A DNA stretch of 64,000 bases from Telopea speciosissima (Eukaryota > Streptophyta > Magnoliopsida > Proteales > Proteaceae): the NCBI RefSeq assembly GCF_018873765.1, contig NC_057923.1:20679913-20743912 (forward strand), written 5' to 3'. Within the stretch, counting starts at the first letter, position 1, and each line of letters begins with the position of its first letter. The notes under the pieces were generated by a model. That model was not told the DNA's origin and ran no database searches. It was given only the letters and a program-made list of their open reading frames with translations. Both the position numbers and the translations under genes were made by a program. Shown piece after piece: positions 43,374 through 54,920 of this stretch.

Positions 43374-45303
43374 TTACATAGAACTAATAGTAGCATCAGG
43401 GAGATCCTTGTGCACATACTTGATGAAACGTGCTAGAACCTGAATGAGATTCTGGACATGAATAGGACCAAAGGTTTTTTCTTGATCATATAGAGCTCTA
43501 AATGATATGAAAGGGATCTTTTCTTGATGACAGATCAAAGCCATTGCTGCACTTTCCATGTCCACAGCACTAACTCCAAATTTTGAATACAAGAACTCCT
43601 TATATGCATCATTATCAAGATGAACACTGGCACTACTCCCTCTTTTCACTCTCACTATTCGTGGAATTTCGCTTAAACATGTTGATTCATCAATGCATTG
43701 CTCCAGTTTCATTTCCTAATGAACATCAAGAACATATCTGATTCAATTCACAGTACTGATGAGTTCAAAATCATAAAAAACAAAGAACTACTTAATTAGT
43801 TCTACTTGCCTCGAGTTCTCTGGTGAATTCATATATAGATTGACAAACAGGAACCCAGAAAGTTTTACTCTTCGAATCAGGGTCTTCTTCAGAATGAAAA
43901 ATCTCTTCTGGTTGATACCAAATATTATTCAGGAAATTATCTGCAGAATCATCATCTTTTGTTTTGTACGTATAATTTCCGAAATTCAAGTACCCATATT
44001 CCCTAGTAAAGTCTCCATCTTCCTCCAGAGAGAGTTTGTCTTCTGGCCCATCTCCATATCTCTGTACAGAAAGTAATAAAAAGAAGAAGAAGACAATTGG
44101 AAGGGAAGAAAAGATTATTGATCAGACATAAATTCAATTTATAGGACTAAGTGCTTTGCTACCTGCCAATTCCATAGTCCTGTGTGTGCCCAAGACTGAG
44201 GAACTACTATGTCCCCCACATTTTGAGCCTTGTCTGTATTCCCAGCAAATCCATAGTGAACAATGCCTTTAATTGAAAACAGAGTGCACATTATTTGGGT
44301 AGTAACAGCTGCATTCATCTGTAAAGAAATTGCAATTAAAATGTAAGAATTATGGGCTTAATTAATTATCTAAGTTGATTAATTGATGAGAATCAAGTTG
44401 CACAGACCGGTTTGATTTACTCTTCAGTTTAAGAATATGCTGGCCAAATCTATTGTGGTTTAGGGTTTAGGGTCAAGACGGTATTATATATACTATGTTT
44501 TGGGTCCCCACCTCTTCATTTTATTATTCTCCACTTTACCACAAGAGAGAGAGAGAGCAAAAGGAGGTCTGAGGTGCTTTAGAAGATCCAGAATCAAAGA
44601 GGAGAAAATTGTGAAGAACTGCATCGAACCATCTCAAACAAACTTCAGTGCAAAGTACGCATCTATTCTCCGGTTTTTATTTGATTCATATTCTAGATCT
44701 TGTATGAGATTCGATGAGGGTTAGATGCAAAACCCCAAGTCTAACATAAAATTCAAAAACAATAACAATAACTAAGGCAATTAAAATCAAAACTGAGATA
44801 AGGTAATATTAGTCCATATTCACATAAAAATACTAACCATGCCTTTCCCAGTTACAGCCAGTATTGCACTCTTATCTTCAAATTCACCTATATGAAATCT
44901 CCTCCCTTGAGAAATAACACAAATTAACAAAATATTAGTATTTCATCAACTTGGATACCTATTTATTTCATTTAGGTTGGCTGATCCTAATCAATTTTCT
45001 TTGAAATTGCGTCTAATCCATTAAAAATCAAACTATTTGTAGCTTTTCTTAAGTGAACAAGAAGGATTTTTCACCTGCATAATCAACGCGGTCGTAAGGT
45101 TTATCCTCAGATTCATAGCTTGATGATTGAAGAACAGGCTCCAATAAAGACTTGCTTGGGACCAGAACTCCAACAAATGGCCCTTCCCTGTTCACCTTCT
45201 TCATCTTCTTGAGCATTTTTTTAGAGAGTTCAGCTTCAGAGGCTTCAATTATGCATGATAACAAGACCAAATAAACCATGAGAAGACCCCTAAAACAACC
45301 CAT
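43374..45303 (-). CDS. bark-storage-protein-like member of the nucleoside phosphorylase family
   Basis: Five exons on the reverse strand, 45303-45075, 44905-44838, 44318-44163, 44061-43810 and 43715-43374, encode 348 residues. The first 25 residues (MGCFRGLLMVYLVLLSC and on to EASEAEL) form a signal peptide, so the product is secreted or vacuolar. The family (PNP_UDP_1 fold; bark and vegetative storage proteins, related to purine phosphorylases and MTA nucleosidases) is shown by IKGIVHYGFAGNTDKAQNVG, DIVVPQSWAHTGLWNWQ, FGVSAVDMESAAMALICHQ and IPFISFRALYD. The VDMESAA stretch holds the nucleoside-binding Met-Glu of the enzymes. Whether it still cleaves nucleosides or only stores nitrogen cannot be told. 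Intron 4 uses a GC donor (GAG then GCAAGT at 43809); the other introns are GT-AG. Confidence 0.9.
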
Positions 45304-47439
45304 CTTGTTTGCTGACCAAATGAGAGGACTGGTGAGAACTAACTCTTGATACATCCACACCCCCCCCCCCTCCTTAAATAACTAAGCCAAAGATATTTGA
45401 TATTTTAACTTTAGACAAAGAAAAATAAAATTGCTTGGTAATTTTTTGTTCTCTCCCCTCAAATTAGATGAAAATAGATCTATTTAAGTATGTAGCCATG
45501 CATGTAAAACAACATTCTTCCATAAACAAAGTGTTTCTGTAATCTCTATAAGGTTGTTTTTATTTGATGATCAATCTCTATCAAGAATTTGACTCCTCAC
45601 CTTACAGATACAAATAAGTTTCTTAGAATGATATAAAACCATGATACCTAAATTAATGTGGTTGTAGGTTAGAGAAAAAATCTAAGTAGTTACACTTTTA
45701 TATGCATGATACATTATTGGATTAGATAAATCCTATGGGTTGCCCTACTTAACAAAGTATTAGATGGACCCTTAATTTATAATAGAACAGTACTAATCAG
45801 ATGCAAATTGTCATTTTAGGGGTTAATTGTTGTTTTCGCAGAAGTTAATTCCTGTATTCTGTTCATTTAATCAGAACATGAGACAAACTAAATACCAATT
45901 AAGGTTTTCCCTCCATCAAGACCATAAAAAAGAGTTATAAAGGAATTTTAAAAAAAAATTCTACAAAAACAGATTCTAAGAAGAAAAAAGAAGAGGAAGT
46001 TTCCTATCAGTGGAACTTGGTTACCAAAATTAGATTTTGAGAATCCAAACTTGATGTCATCAATTGAAATCAAAATGAGGTAAAATTTCATTAGAGAGTA
46101 AACCTTTCATGAAGGTGATTAATTGGAGTTTTCTTTTGTGTGGGTAGATGGGTGGGTTGTGTTTGTTTCTATATAACCGTCTATTCTATAGTTCATTTGG
46201 AGGGATTGGGAGGTGGGGTGGGGTGGGGTGGGGTGGGGGTGGGGGAGGGGAGATTATCCCAATTGACTGCTGCTGGCACGGTCAGAAGATTCTGGGCTTT
46301 ATTTACCAAAAAAAGAATATACTGGGCTTTATATAACTGGGTTTGTTTTGCCTAAATTTGGCCAATTTGCGTGTGTGCTGCGACAGTTACCTATGACACA
46401 CTCAGCCCATACCAGCCCAGTCCATCAGAGAAAAAGAGGAGGGCACTTTTTTTGTGGCAACCGGCTGTAATGGAATTCTGAGCAGCGAGAGAAGTTAAGG
46501 TGGATGCCTCCACAGACTATGTCAGAGAGAGCCCCGATGACGATGAAGGATGGTGCCCTTTGTTGAGATTGTTGTAGAGGAAACCCATGTACTGTAGTGT
46601 AGGCAGCATTTTCCATATAAATCAATATTCTATTTCACAGTGAAGTTGCAACCTTGCGCCATAGTTGCATTAAAAGGGTTTTTTTTTCTCTTTTTTTTGG
46701 TCAAAAGAAGGCTATTCATTCATGCACACCCAACGCCAAACAACGGAGAACAAAATACGTAACACTGATAGATAACATGGTAATCGTGAGGTATGGATAT
46801 ACGATATCCAAAATCAAGGAGTGGAAATTAACCTGGTCTCACATGTCATTGATTGGGTCATCCAGACTAGGGGTTGGTTCACAACTACTACCCTAGAAAA
46901 CAGGCTGTAAAAACAGCTTAGTTTAAGTGCATACACATACGTGCCAATAAAAGGGTCCCCATATGTGCTGAAGAGTAAAATCCTACACTGTCCACGCGTG
47001 CCGACACACTGCCACAACCTACTTTCAAACAGACTTGCCGGATAGGCAATGGTTTGATGGATCGACGAGTGGAGCTTCGATTGACGGCAAGAAGACCATC
47101 AGAATCACTGCCACAACCTACTTTCGAACAGTACAAGGGTCTGCTGGATCGACGAGTGGAGCATTGTCCGACGATTGGAAAGGGTTGGTGCAGATTGAAC
47201 GGCCATTGGAACATTCGAGCCAAAGTCGACATCACCTGTAAACACACACAAAAAAAAGAGAAACGAAAAAACTCCCTTAACTGGGGGCCTCGCGGTGCAG
47301 TCCATAAAGAATCCAATAACTGAGACAGTCATATGGATCACAGAACCGGGGGTTGTTTGCCGACAATGGCAAAGAGCCCCAAACAACCACATAGCAGGGA
47401 GCTTCAGGGGAAGGGAAGGGGGAGGGAAGGGGGAGGGGG
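45304..47439. other. intergenic DNA with G-rich tract, no gene
   Basis: No supported coding region. The bases just beyond 45303 are the promoter side of the storage-protein-like gene and include a C-run (45361-45370). A GGGGT tandem tract lies at 46208-46250. An imperfect duplication of about 90-100 bases lies at 47008-47200, with CTGCCACAACCTACTTTC and GGATCGACGAGTGGAGC each occurring twice. Confidence 0.5.
46208..46250 (+). repeat. G-rich tandem tract, quadruplex-capable
   Basis: Repeated GGGGT units followed by GGGGGTGGGGGAGGGG. There are at least seven runs of four or more G separated by one base, well above the four runs needed for an intramolecular G-quadruplex. Confidence 0.85.
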
Positions 47440-47444
47440 AGGGG
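47407..47444 (+). repeat. second G-rich tract, quadruplex-capable
   Basis: Runs of three to five G separated by A or AA (GGGGAAGGGAAGGGGGAGGG and onward), seven runs in total. It lies at the left edge of an exon-like ORF on the opposite strand. Confidence 0.8.
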
Positions 47445-47603
47445 TCCAGAAACCAAAAGATCGATGAGAAGGTTGGGGGTGTGGAGGTGGTGGATCCGGT
47501 TGGGGATGACGGAGAGGGCGTCTGGAGGGCGGCGTAGCTGGGCTGCTTGAGAGTGGGTGTCGCCGTAGGGGAGACTCAGATGGCTGAGCAAGCGCATAAG
47601 CTT
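47440..47603 (-). pseudogene. exon-like fragment of an unidentified gene
   Basis: On the reverse strand a pyrimidine-rich acceptor (CTGCCTTTTCCAG) is followed at 47603 by an open frame: KLMRLLSHLSLPYGDTHSQA, then AQLRRPPDALSVIPNRIHHL, then HTPNLLIDLL. It is GC-rich and looks like real coding sequence, in contrast with its surroundings, but I do not recognise the family. Upstream and downstream exons were not found, so it is probably a transposed or relict exon. The frame passes into a low-complexity G/C-rich tract at its 3' end. It could be a chance ORF. Confidence 0.3.
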
Positions 47604-48455
47604 CTGGAAAAGGCAGCCTCAGATCTTGAGGACGATGGCCATAAGGATGGAAGAGGGTTGGAAGAAGACCGGAGCGGCGACAATGGAAAGGTAAGGAACA
47701 GATAAGGGGAAAGAGGAAAAGAACGAAAAAAATAAAACAAACAAACTTTACGCCACTGGGGCGGAGACTATCACGCCACTAGGGCGGACAAGCAGCTACA
47801 TCGTGAAGGATAGATCATGAAAGGGCGTTGGCAATATGGAAGATGGAGTTCAGAGCGGTGCTAGGGTTTTCGTTTAGAGCGTAAGTTACGATTGCAAGGG
47901 AAAAACATAGAAGGGCAAGAAAGAAATAAAATCAATACAAAAGTGGAAATTTTTATAAGGGAACACATTCTCTGTCTGAGAGTGTGGCCCTTGTGCCATC
48001 ATAGGGGCTAATTGGAGCACACACGGAAGCACCAACAGGAGCAAGATTTCCTCCTTTCATGGGGGTGTGGCAATCATTTTGCCCCATCCTGTGTCTGAGT
48101 GCAGGGGCTATACTCTACTCCTGGACAAAGTTTCTTTTTCTATTTTATAATCATTACCTCACATGACTGTATAACTAACTCTAAAACATATCAATTTGGG
48201 TTAGTAATTTGCAATTTACTTTGTAATCAAATTTCTTTGAGTTGAAAAGTAAAAGAAATTTTACACTAGAAAACATATGGGAAAAAAGAATGCTGCCCAA
48301 TGTTGTCCCACCTATGCCCTCTCACATGGGGCAGTAAAATGACCATCACATCGTCCCTTGGATGCCTATGCGTGCATTCCCATTGGCCCATGCGCTAGCA
48401 CAAGGGCCACGCAGCCCGGTAGCAAACCCCTTTTCAAAACAGATTTATCGATTAG

Positions 48456-48635
48456 GACCGAGTTTTCCCACACCCACGGGTAAGGGAGACTGATGGTTGC
48501 GGGTGGTGAGAGGATATTCTCAAGAGGTGGGAGGTATTATCGATTATGTCCTATAGGAGGCCAGACATTAATGACCCTAGGATGGAGGCTGGTCCTTCAG
48601 CGTACGGTGAAGGAAAAATTTTCCAATCAAATATG
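48456..48635. mobile_element. worn MITE copy, CTCCACCCA-related family
   Basis: Left ACCGAGTTTTCCCACACCCA and right GGAAAAATTTTCC resemble the ends of the family at 28010-28197; GAGAGGATATTCTC and GACCCTAGGATGG also match its interior. More diverged than the other copies. Confidence 0.45.
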
Positions 48636-48639
48636 ATAA

Positions 48640-49266
48640 TAGTTTTAGGTAAGTTATTACAAGGGAAAATTACAAGATTAAACATTGTTGGGTTTTTTAT
48701 TACAAAACTGTACACTTAGTGTTTGAATTCATGATAATATATAAATTGGGTTTAGGTTTACAAAACTAGCCAATATAGTGCTCCTCCTATCTATCTTGCC
48801 TGCTATACCCTTACTTCCCTCCACTTACTCTTCTCTGGTTATCATGTCTGCAACCCCTCCTGCTAGAACCTCCCTTGCCTTGCCCCGCCCCACCCCACGG
48901 CCTCCACACTCCATACCCAACCATTGCATTTGCTCCGCCTTGCCGCTTCAAGCCAAGCCGCTACAGGATACTACACATCTTGTGCACAAGCTGCCACATA
49001 AAAGTACAATATTCAATTCCTCTAACATCAGGATTGCGGAGGGGTTGCAGGGGCAGCAAGTTGGAGAGAGAGATAGGAAGAAGTTGGGGTGCGACAACGC
49101 GGGTGATGGTTGTAGGAGTTAGGCACAGTATAGTAATGGTGATGCGATGAGCAAAATTGGATGAGGGGTTGTGCAACGGTGAGGAATTGAAACAGGGGTG
49201 TGCGAAAGAGTGTGGGTGGGATGCGTTCTTAGGGATGATGAGGAGAGGAGTGGACAGTGTCAAGAG
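48640..49266. other. intergenic DNA without a gene
   Basis: Two overlapping forward ORFs (48778-49150) are composition effects in a CT/GC-rich patch; no family features. Nothing else seen. Confidence 0.5.
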
Positions 49267-49604
49267 TGTTGGGGACGAATGCACAACCACGAGGAAGAAC
49301 CCAAGCAAACAATCACACACAACACAAGGAATTTATTGTGATTAAGCAAGATTGCCTAGAACGACCCGAGAGAACCAGAGATTTTCCACTATTTCTTGAA
49401 ATTCTCTACACCACTCTTCATGTCACTAAGTGTTCCACTTTGCTTGTGACTAGGGTTTTACACACAGAGACAATATATAGGGAAACCCAAAACCTTAATC
49501 ACCACACAATTATAATTTTACCCATGTACATGAAATTGAACCAAAACCCATCCCAATTACATTTACGCGGACCCACAGAATATAAAACACACCCAAACCC
49601 AACA
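49267..49604 (-). repeat. 3' LTR of the Copia remnant
   Basis: On the reverse strand it starts TGTTGGGTTTGGGTG at 49604 and ends ...CCCCAACA at 49267. Directly before it lies a purine-rich AAGCCAAGGTGGAGAT (49605-49620), the usual Copia polypurine tract. No partner LTR is in view, so divergence-based age is unavailable. Confidence 0.8.
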
Positions 49605-51171
49605 ATCTCCACCTTGGCTTGGAGGTTATCTTGAAAAAGACTGGTGTTGCTATTGTTTCTTCGAATTTTGCCATTGTCTCTGCCTTACTCCCATGCCCAA
49701 ACCGGCATGGCCCACACTCCACTCGGGATGTCTCACACCTCACAACCATTGTACGATGTGATGTGACTCTACCTCTCCTACCATTACATCTTGCTTTGAG
49801 AGATCACCGCCACTCACCAAATCCGAAGTGAAAAACACCCACTTCTTTTCAAACTTGCACTTGTTCATTGCTTGAACCATCTGTAATCTCTATCCTCCAC
49901 CTATACCTCTTTCCTGAGTTCCAACAGGAGCTCCACTTGTTTCAACACTCCTTGCAAGCTTATACATATTCCCAATCATCTGTCTCTACATTACAACCAT
50001 AACCCCTCTTAAAACCCTAAGAAATCCTCCTTTAGATGAACATCTGAAACTTCTCAAATCCAGTGTTCCTAGTGAATCAGATTCTTCTTTAGATCCGGCA
50101 CATGCCTTACCCTATTAAAAGTTCGCACAATCCTATCAAACATGTGAATCCATAAGGTCTCAATCCCGGCAACCTTGCTTTCCTTGTTATTTTTCATTTT
50201 GATAGGTTCACTCTCACATGCATGATATGTAGCAAACTGATACCTGACTGAACACATATGAAATGAACAATCAGAATCTAAAATCCAATCTAAAGTATCC
50301 ATACCCGATGATGTAGTTAGAATGATATCTCCATCATCACTCCAAGACTCTTCCACGATACCAACAGTGGATGATTTACCTTCCTTCTCCTCATCCTCCT
50401 CGTTTCTAGCCTCCGTACGCCTTGGACAATTCTTCTTTATATGACATTCCTCCTCGCAATAATAACAATTTATTTTACGACCATTAGACTTTGAACTACC
50501 CTTGTACTTGTCGAACTCCTCCTGTCTCTCACTTAATCCGCCTCTAACCTGACCACCACCTACAACCAAGGTACTACCCTCCTCTGATGTCCCTTCAATG
50601 CTATTTTTCCGTTGTGTCTCATTCATCAGCAAAGCAGTAATTACCTTGTCAATTTTGAGAGTATCCTTACCAAATAGTAGTATAGTCACAATGTGATCAA
50701 ATGAAGGAGGTAGTGATGCCAATAGGAGAACTGCCTTGTCCTCGATAATCACATCAAGAGACAACAATTCCACCTTATCCTCAATCTTCACATCAAGAGA
50801 CGACAATTCCGTCAATATCCTGTTGAACTCATCCAAGTACACCTTAAACTTTGCTTCCTCTAACAACTAAAGACCATAGAATTCTTCAAAAATAGTTGAT
50901 GTGTCAACAACTTGGACTTGTAGATGCTCTACATTTTTGTTCAGACTTCCTCACAAAGAGTGTTATTCAAGATATGACTGGATCATACTGTTTTTCAAAT
51001 CCCTCAACTCTTGCCACTCATCGTCCCTCATTTTCTCTGGCTTTTCTAATTTTTTCCTGAGAGCCTTGACTGTCCTCTCCCGTGTAAGAATATTCTTCGT
51101 CTATTGTTGCTACAAAGTGAAGTCATTATGACAATTGAAAGGTTCTATGGAGAAATTTAAACTCTTCACCA
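49267..51171 (-). mobile_element. Copia LTR retrotransposon remnant, broken
   Basis: Fossil Ty1/Copia element read right to left: gag (about 51170-50480), CCHC zinc knuckle near 50420-50470 (CYYCEEECHIKKNCP), aspartic protease start near 50070-50290 (DWILDSDCSFHMCS, VRHVPDLKKNL), a short remaining stretch, polypurine tract and 3' LTR. A short segment of gag (SLDVKIEDK / SLDVIIEDK) is present twice in tandem near 50720-50800. Integrase and reverse transcriptase were not found, and no 5' LTR could be identified. It is broken in several places. A spliced or read-through strategy cannot be judged. Confidence 0.85.
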
Positions 51172-52204
51172 CCATCCAATTTACCTGACCTGTGTACTCT
51201 ATGCTTGTCATCAACCTGAACCAACCATATTATTGTTGATCTCTACACAAACCCACAAGATCTATACCAACAAGGTGGAATTGTCAAATCCATCCCTTCT
51301 ACTAAGTTCGGAACACTGGGACACAGACAAACCTTAGGAACACTAACCTACGTACCACACCCTTTGCACAAAATGAGATTTCCTGTACAGAGCAAAACCT
51401 GTACGGTACCAGCTCAATAAAATAGGAGCTGTCAAGATTAAGAGGGAGATCCAACATACCTAGTTTTTCTACTTCCCAACATCATTTCTGTCTAGCAATT
51501 TAGCTATTTAAGGACTGTGGGATTTATCACATGCATTGTAAATAGGCATGAAAGCAGGTATTGAAATACAAGAATGGTAATTTAATTTATTATAATTATA
51601 TATTTTCTCATATAGCAAACTTCTTTGCACATAGAACATCTAGGCGCACTCATGCCAATAAACAGGGCTAGTAAGCATTATCTACACACAAACCTGGTTT
51701 CTGTTCACCAATGATGAATCCACACATTTAAGTATTTGGATGAGACTCCTGGAATAGTAAAAATGGTGGATCATCTATCCCTACATGTATATACATACGT
51801 ACAATTAGGTGATGACATTTGCCACACCTACAACAACTAATGGTGCATAAAAGGGCATTTATAGAAACAAAAAGAACAAATGTCATCACATAATCATACG
51901 TGAAGCGTACACATGTGAGGTAGGTAATCCAAAGTCCAAACTTATAATTATGACCTCTGATTCTCTTCGATCTTATGGGTGGAGAAAAACTCTCCTCCAT
52001 ACAAATGCCCTTAGAATATTTTATGGTCATAAGGTTTAATTTGGGTAAGCTAATTATCATTCCTGCAACCAAAACAATAAAATTCATCATTCCAACAAAT
52101 AATTTCATTCAAACATACATAAAATGACATAAACTATGGGTATGCATTTAGTTCTAGCCATACACGCAACAGAGCTTTACTTTGAAAAGTGGCTTTGATT
52201 TTTT
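51172..52204. other. intergenic DNA without a gene
   Basis: No coding support and no matching 5' LTR for the Copia remnant on its left. Unremarkable AT-rich sequence. Confidence 0.5.
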
Positions 52205-52345
52205 TTTTTTTTTTTGATAGGTATCTATTCAACTATTCTATGGGGGAGGGAGGGAAGATGAGAATCATGAGGCTTGAACCCAAGGCCTCCTGGTAGGGTG
52301 GGCTTTTTTGCTCCACACCAACTGCTTTAAGCAGTTGTTCTCAAC
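52205..52345 (-). mobile_element. SINE-like remnant with poly-T start
   Basis: A T-run at 52200-52216 is followed by GATAGGTATCTATTCAACTA, GGGGGAGGGAGGGA and GGCTTGAACCCAAGGCC. On the reverse strand the last contains a B-box-like GGGTTCAAGCC and the T-run becomes a poly-A tail. It is similar to 7100-7215. Confidence 0.55.
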
Positions 52346-52429
52346 TAGCTTGGATATTGGTTACTAACCACTCACACATGGGGCAAAGGTGCTACAATAA
52401 AAGGCTTTAGGGGTCATAGATCATTTTCT

Positions 52430-52860
52430 CAAGGTTACTAATCTTGAAAGAGATTCTTGTATATGGAATAGTATCTTCTTACTTCAAGATGATTTCCTTT
52501 TTTTTGGGGGGGGGGGGGGTAAAAAGATGATCTCCTACAGTTGGTTTGCAAAAAGGCGGGAGATGGTTCTACTATTAACGTATAGAGAGATCCATGGATC
52601 CCTTTCATATATGGTTTTCAATTACCATCTTTAGTTACACCTCATCCCCTTTATATCCACGTCAATGATCTTATTTCTTGTTCACTGGATTGGATTTTTT
52701 ATATTTTACAGTCATATCTACCTTCAAAAGGTTATTAACCACATCACTAGAGTAAGTCTTTCATGGACCACCTTTAATAATGATTTGTTCTGCCCTTCAA
52801 CAGAATTTGGAGGAAGTAGATTAAAGTTTGGTGCACATTATTTTAGTAATCAAGGTTGAG
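52430..52860 (+). mobile_element. L1-type LINE fragment
   Basis: Forward frames give GDGSTIN, RDPWIPFIYGFQLPSL, HPLYIHVNDLISCSLDW and LSWTTFNNDLFCPS, the region between reverse transcriptase and zinc-binding domain of plant L1 elements (WxxGDGxxIxxWxDPWIP, VxDLI). Several frameshifts; a G-run at 52507-52519 sits in it. Both ends missing. Confidence 0.7.
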
Positions 52861-53027
52861 AACATAACCCTGATTCAAGTTTTCCCTTGAAGAAGTTTTG
52901 GAATCTGTGTTGGAAAAGGAATTTAGTTAGAAATCGAATTCTGATTCCCATTAGAAAAATTCAGGGGTAATATGGTAAGTATCCCATAACTTAATATTAG
53001 GGTTTTGCATTATATAAATATATGTTT

Positions 53028-53460
53028 ACTACAAGAAAGTGGAGCAATGTCGGCACTTCAGTTGGAGATATAACAATGCTTTTTATACACCCCATTAAAT
53101 ATGTATAAACCGCGACATATTATTTGAAATGTTGTTACCTATAGATATACAATGACTTTTATTAGAGTGTTTATTAATATACATCGTGATATGCCTCATA
53201 TTTACGTCATCATAAATTTATGGGAAAAGAACTATGTCTGGGAGTCTGGCCTACGCCAACACTCCCATGAGTCTATCTCTCTCCTCACCATGTGAAAAGA
53301 CACATCTGCCCCTTGTTTTGAGGAGGAGAGAGATAGACACATGGGAATGCTACGCCAGCACTCTCGGATAGAAAATTGCTTCCCTAAATTTTTGTACACT
53401 ATAAATGCAATAATTTATGCAGCGTTTATATATAAACGCCATTGTATACTTGTATCATAA
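53028..53460 (+). mobile_element. CACTA-like terminal fragment
   Basis: Begins ACTACAAGAAAGTGGAGCAA, very close to the conserved CACTACAAGAAA end of plant CACTA (En/Spm) elements. The following AT-rich DNA continues on both sides of a Mutator-like insert. No matching right end (TTTCTTGTAGTG) was seen, so it is partial. Confidence 0.5.
53222..53384. mobile_element. Mutator-like foldback MITE inside the CACTA-like fragment
   Basis: The two ends are long imperfect inverted repeats of about 60 bases: the left carries CTACGCCAACACTCCCATG and GTCTATCTCTCTCCTC, the right GAGGAGAGAGATAGAC and CATGGGAATGCTACGCCAGC. Flanks TAAATTTAT (53213-53221) and TAAATTTTT (53385-53393) agree at 8 of 9 bases, fitting an aged 9-bp Mutator-type duplication. 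Confidence 0.8.
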
Positions 53461-54708
53461 TACATAGCTGGGGCAATTACTATCACTCCCCTACACTTAG
53501 CCTATATTTACTAAAATTCCCCTGCCTTAAACTTCTTTTCCGATACTCCCCTGCTTTTAAACCTTTACATCTCCTTCTCCCCTCATGTTTTTAAATACCT
53601 AGATTGCCCTTCTTTTTCACCTGGTAACCTGCTTTTACCAAACCAAAAAAGAACCAACCAGTTATCATCTTTGACTCTCTAAGTCTCTCTTCTGTCTTTA
53701 CGTTTACCTACTTTACCAGTTATCATTTTACCTCTTTCCCTGCTACGGTTACCAACTTACCACTAACGGGTAACCCTAAACGGTTGACGGAAAGATGGAG
53801 CCGTGGAGGAGGGCCACTGGGCCAGAAGGCTCTTGCATAGTTCAATAATTCTATTTGTAAAGATTTCACGTTCTGCAAGAGTGCAAAAGAAACCTTTTTC
53901 TTCTTTTGACAAGTATTTTATTATTTGTCTTCTTCTAGACTTCTCCCGGCAAGTTAGCAATGTCTTTTCTTCTCAATTTTTATATGTTCAAACTTCGAAA
54001 CGTCAGTTGATAACAAATAGAGTTTTGATTTCTGTAACCCACATGCATCGCTTTGCCCAAAAGATCTTCTGAGAAGGAAGAGAGAGAGTTCTCTAGAGTT
54101 TCAAGAGAGATTTTGGACGGTTTGTGCAAGTTGGATCACTCTCTCTCTGTCTCAGCTACGTGTTGTTTTCCTCTGTTCAGTTGCAGTCTTCTAATCTTGA
54201 ATCTTCTACACTCCACGAACTGACATCCCAACCTTGCTGCTGCAGTTCCACTCCATTCTCCACTTCTGATCTTCTCCTCCTTTGGTTGCTGAAAGCTGTG
54301 GGTTGAAGGCAGAGTCGAGTTTTTTAGCAAAGGAATGTTTTATACTTAGCTCTTAGCCGACTTCTGATCCACTCCATTTCCACTTCTGATGTCTTCCTCT
54401 ATTGGTTTTAATTTGTGAGAATTAGAGAAGTGTTGAATGCATTCAATGATTGAATAATAATAAGGTTTTGATTTCTTAAAGTTTTTTATTTTAATTGACA
54501 ATGCTACTGTGGAATGTACGTGGATGTTTGTAAATGACTAAATGCAATTATTTTTTGTTAGTGCTACGGACTAGGGAATTGATCTTTGATCCAATGCATA
54601 AAGTAATATTTGAAAGTTGAAATCCATTTTCATTACTACTTGAAATCTAATGAATAAAATTGTAAAATCCGTAATAAATTTAAATTTTTAGAACTTGTGT
54701 GATTTCAG
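53461..54708. other. intergenic DNA, possible leader of a lost gene
   Basis: The first part (53470-53780) is pyrimidine-rich, with CCCCT words similar in style to 10560-10640. From 54060 to 54330 it is CT-rich like a 5' UTR. No coding region recognised. Confidence 0.45.
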
Positions 54709-54920
54709 GTTCCAGTTCTGAGTCGATGCTTGCTTTTATGTTATGGGCTGCATCGATCGAGGTACTAGACCAACCATCTGACACACCTATGGAGGATTCT
54801 GGGGAGGAGTCTTCTCAACTTGCCCTTCTAGAGTCAAAGAACCCTGATGGGGTCCCGCATCTGAGCTACCTGTGTCAGATATGCTACCTGGAGGGGATGC
54901 GAAACCTATCCCTTAACTAA
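54709..54920 (+). other. exon-like ORF of unknown family beside the retrotransposon LTR
   Basis: A good acceptor (GTGTGATTTCAG, ending 54708) precedes an open frame reading GSSSESMLAFMLWAASIEVL, then DQPSDTPMEDSGEESSQLAL, and ends NLSLN before a TAA at 54918. The acidic, serine-rich composition with a CQIC pair near the end is not recognised. The stop lies only a few bases before the presumed LTR start, so the element may have landed in a gene or its relic. It may equally be a chance ORF. Confidence 0.25.

Noticed and set aside
46918-47597. Several overlapping ORFs on both strands
   Set aside because: Apart from the short segment kept at 47440-47603, they change frame freely and reflect GC-richer composition and an internal duplication.
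51240-51280. Possible Copia primer site (reverse strand TTGGTATAGATC)
   Set aside because: Only partly like TGGTATCAGAGC, and the DNA beyond it does not match the 3' LTR at 49267-49604, so no 5' LTR was called.
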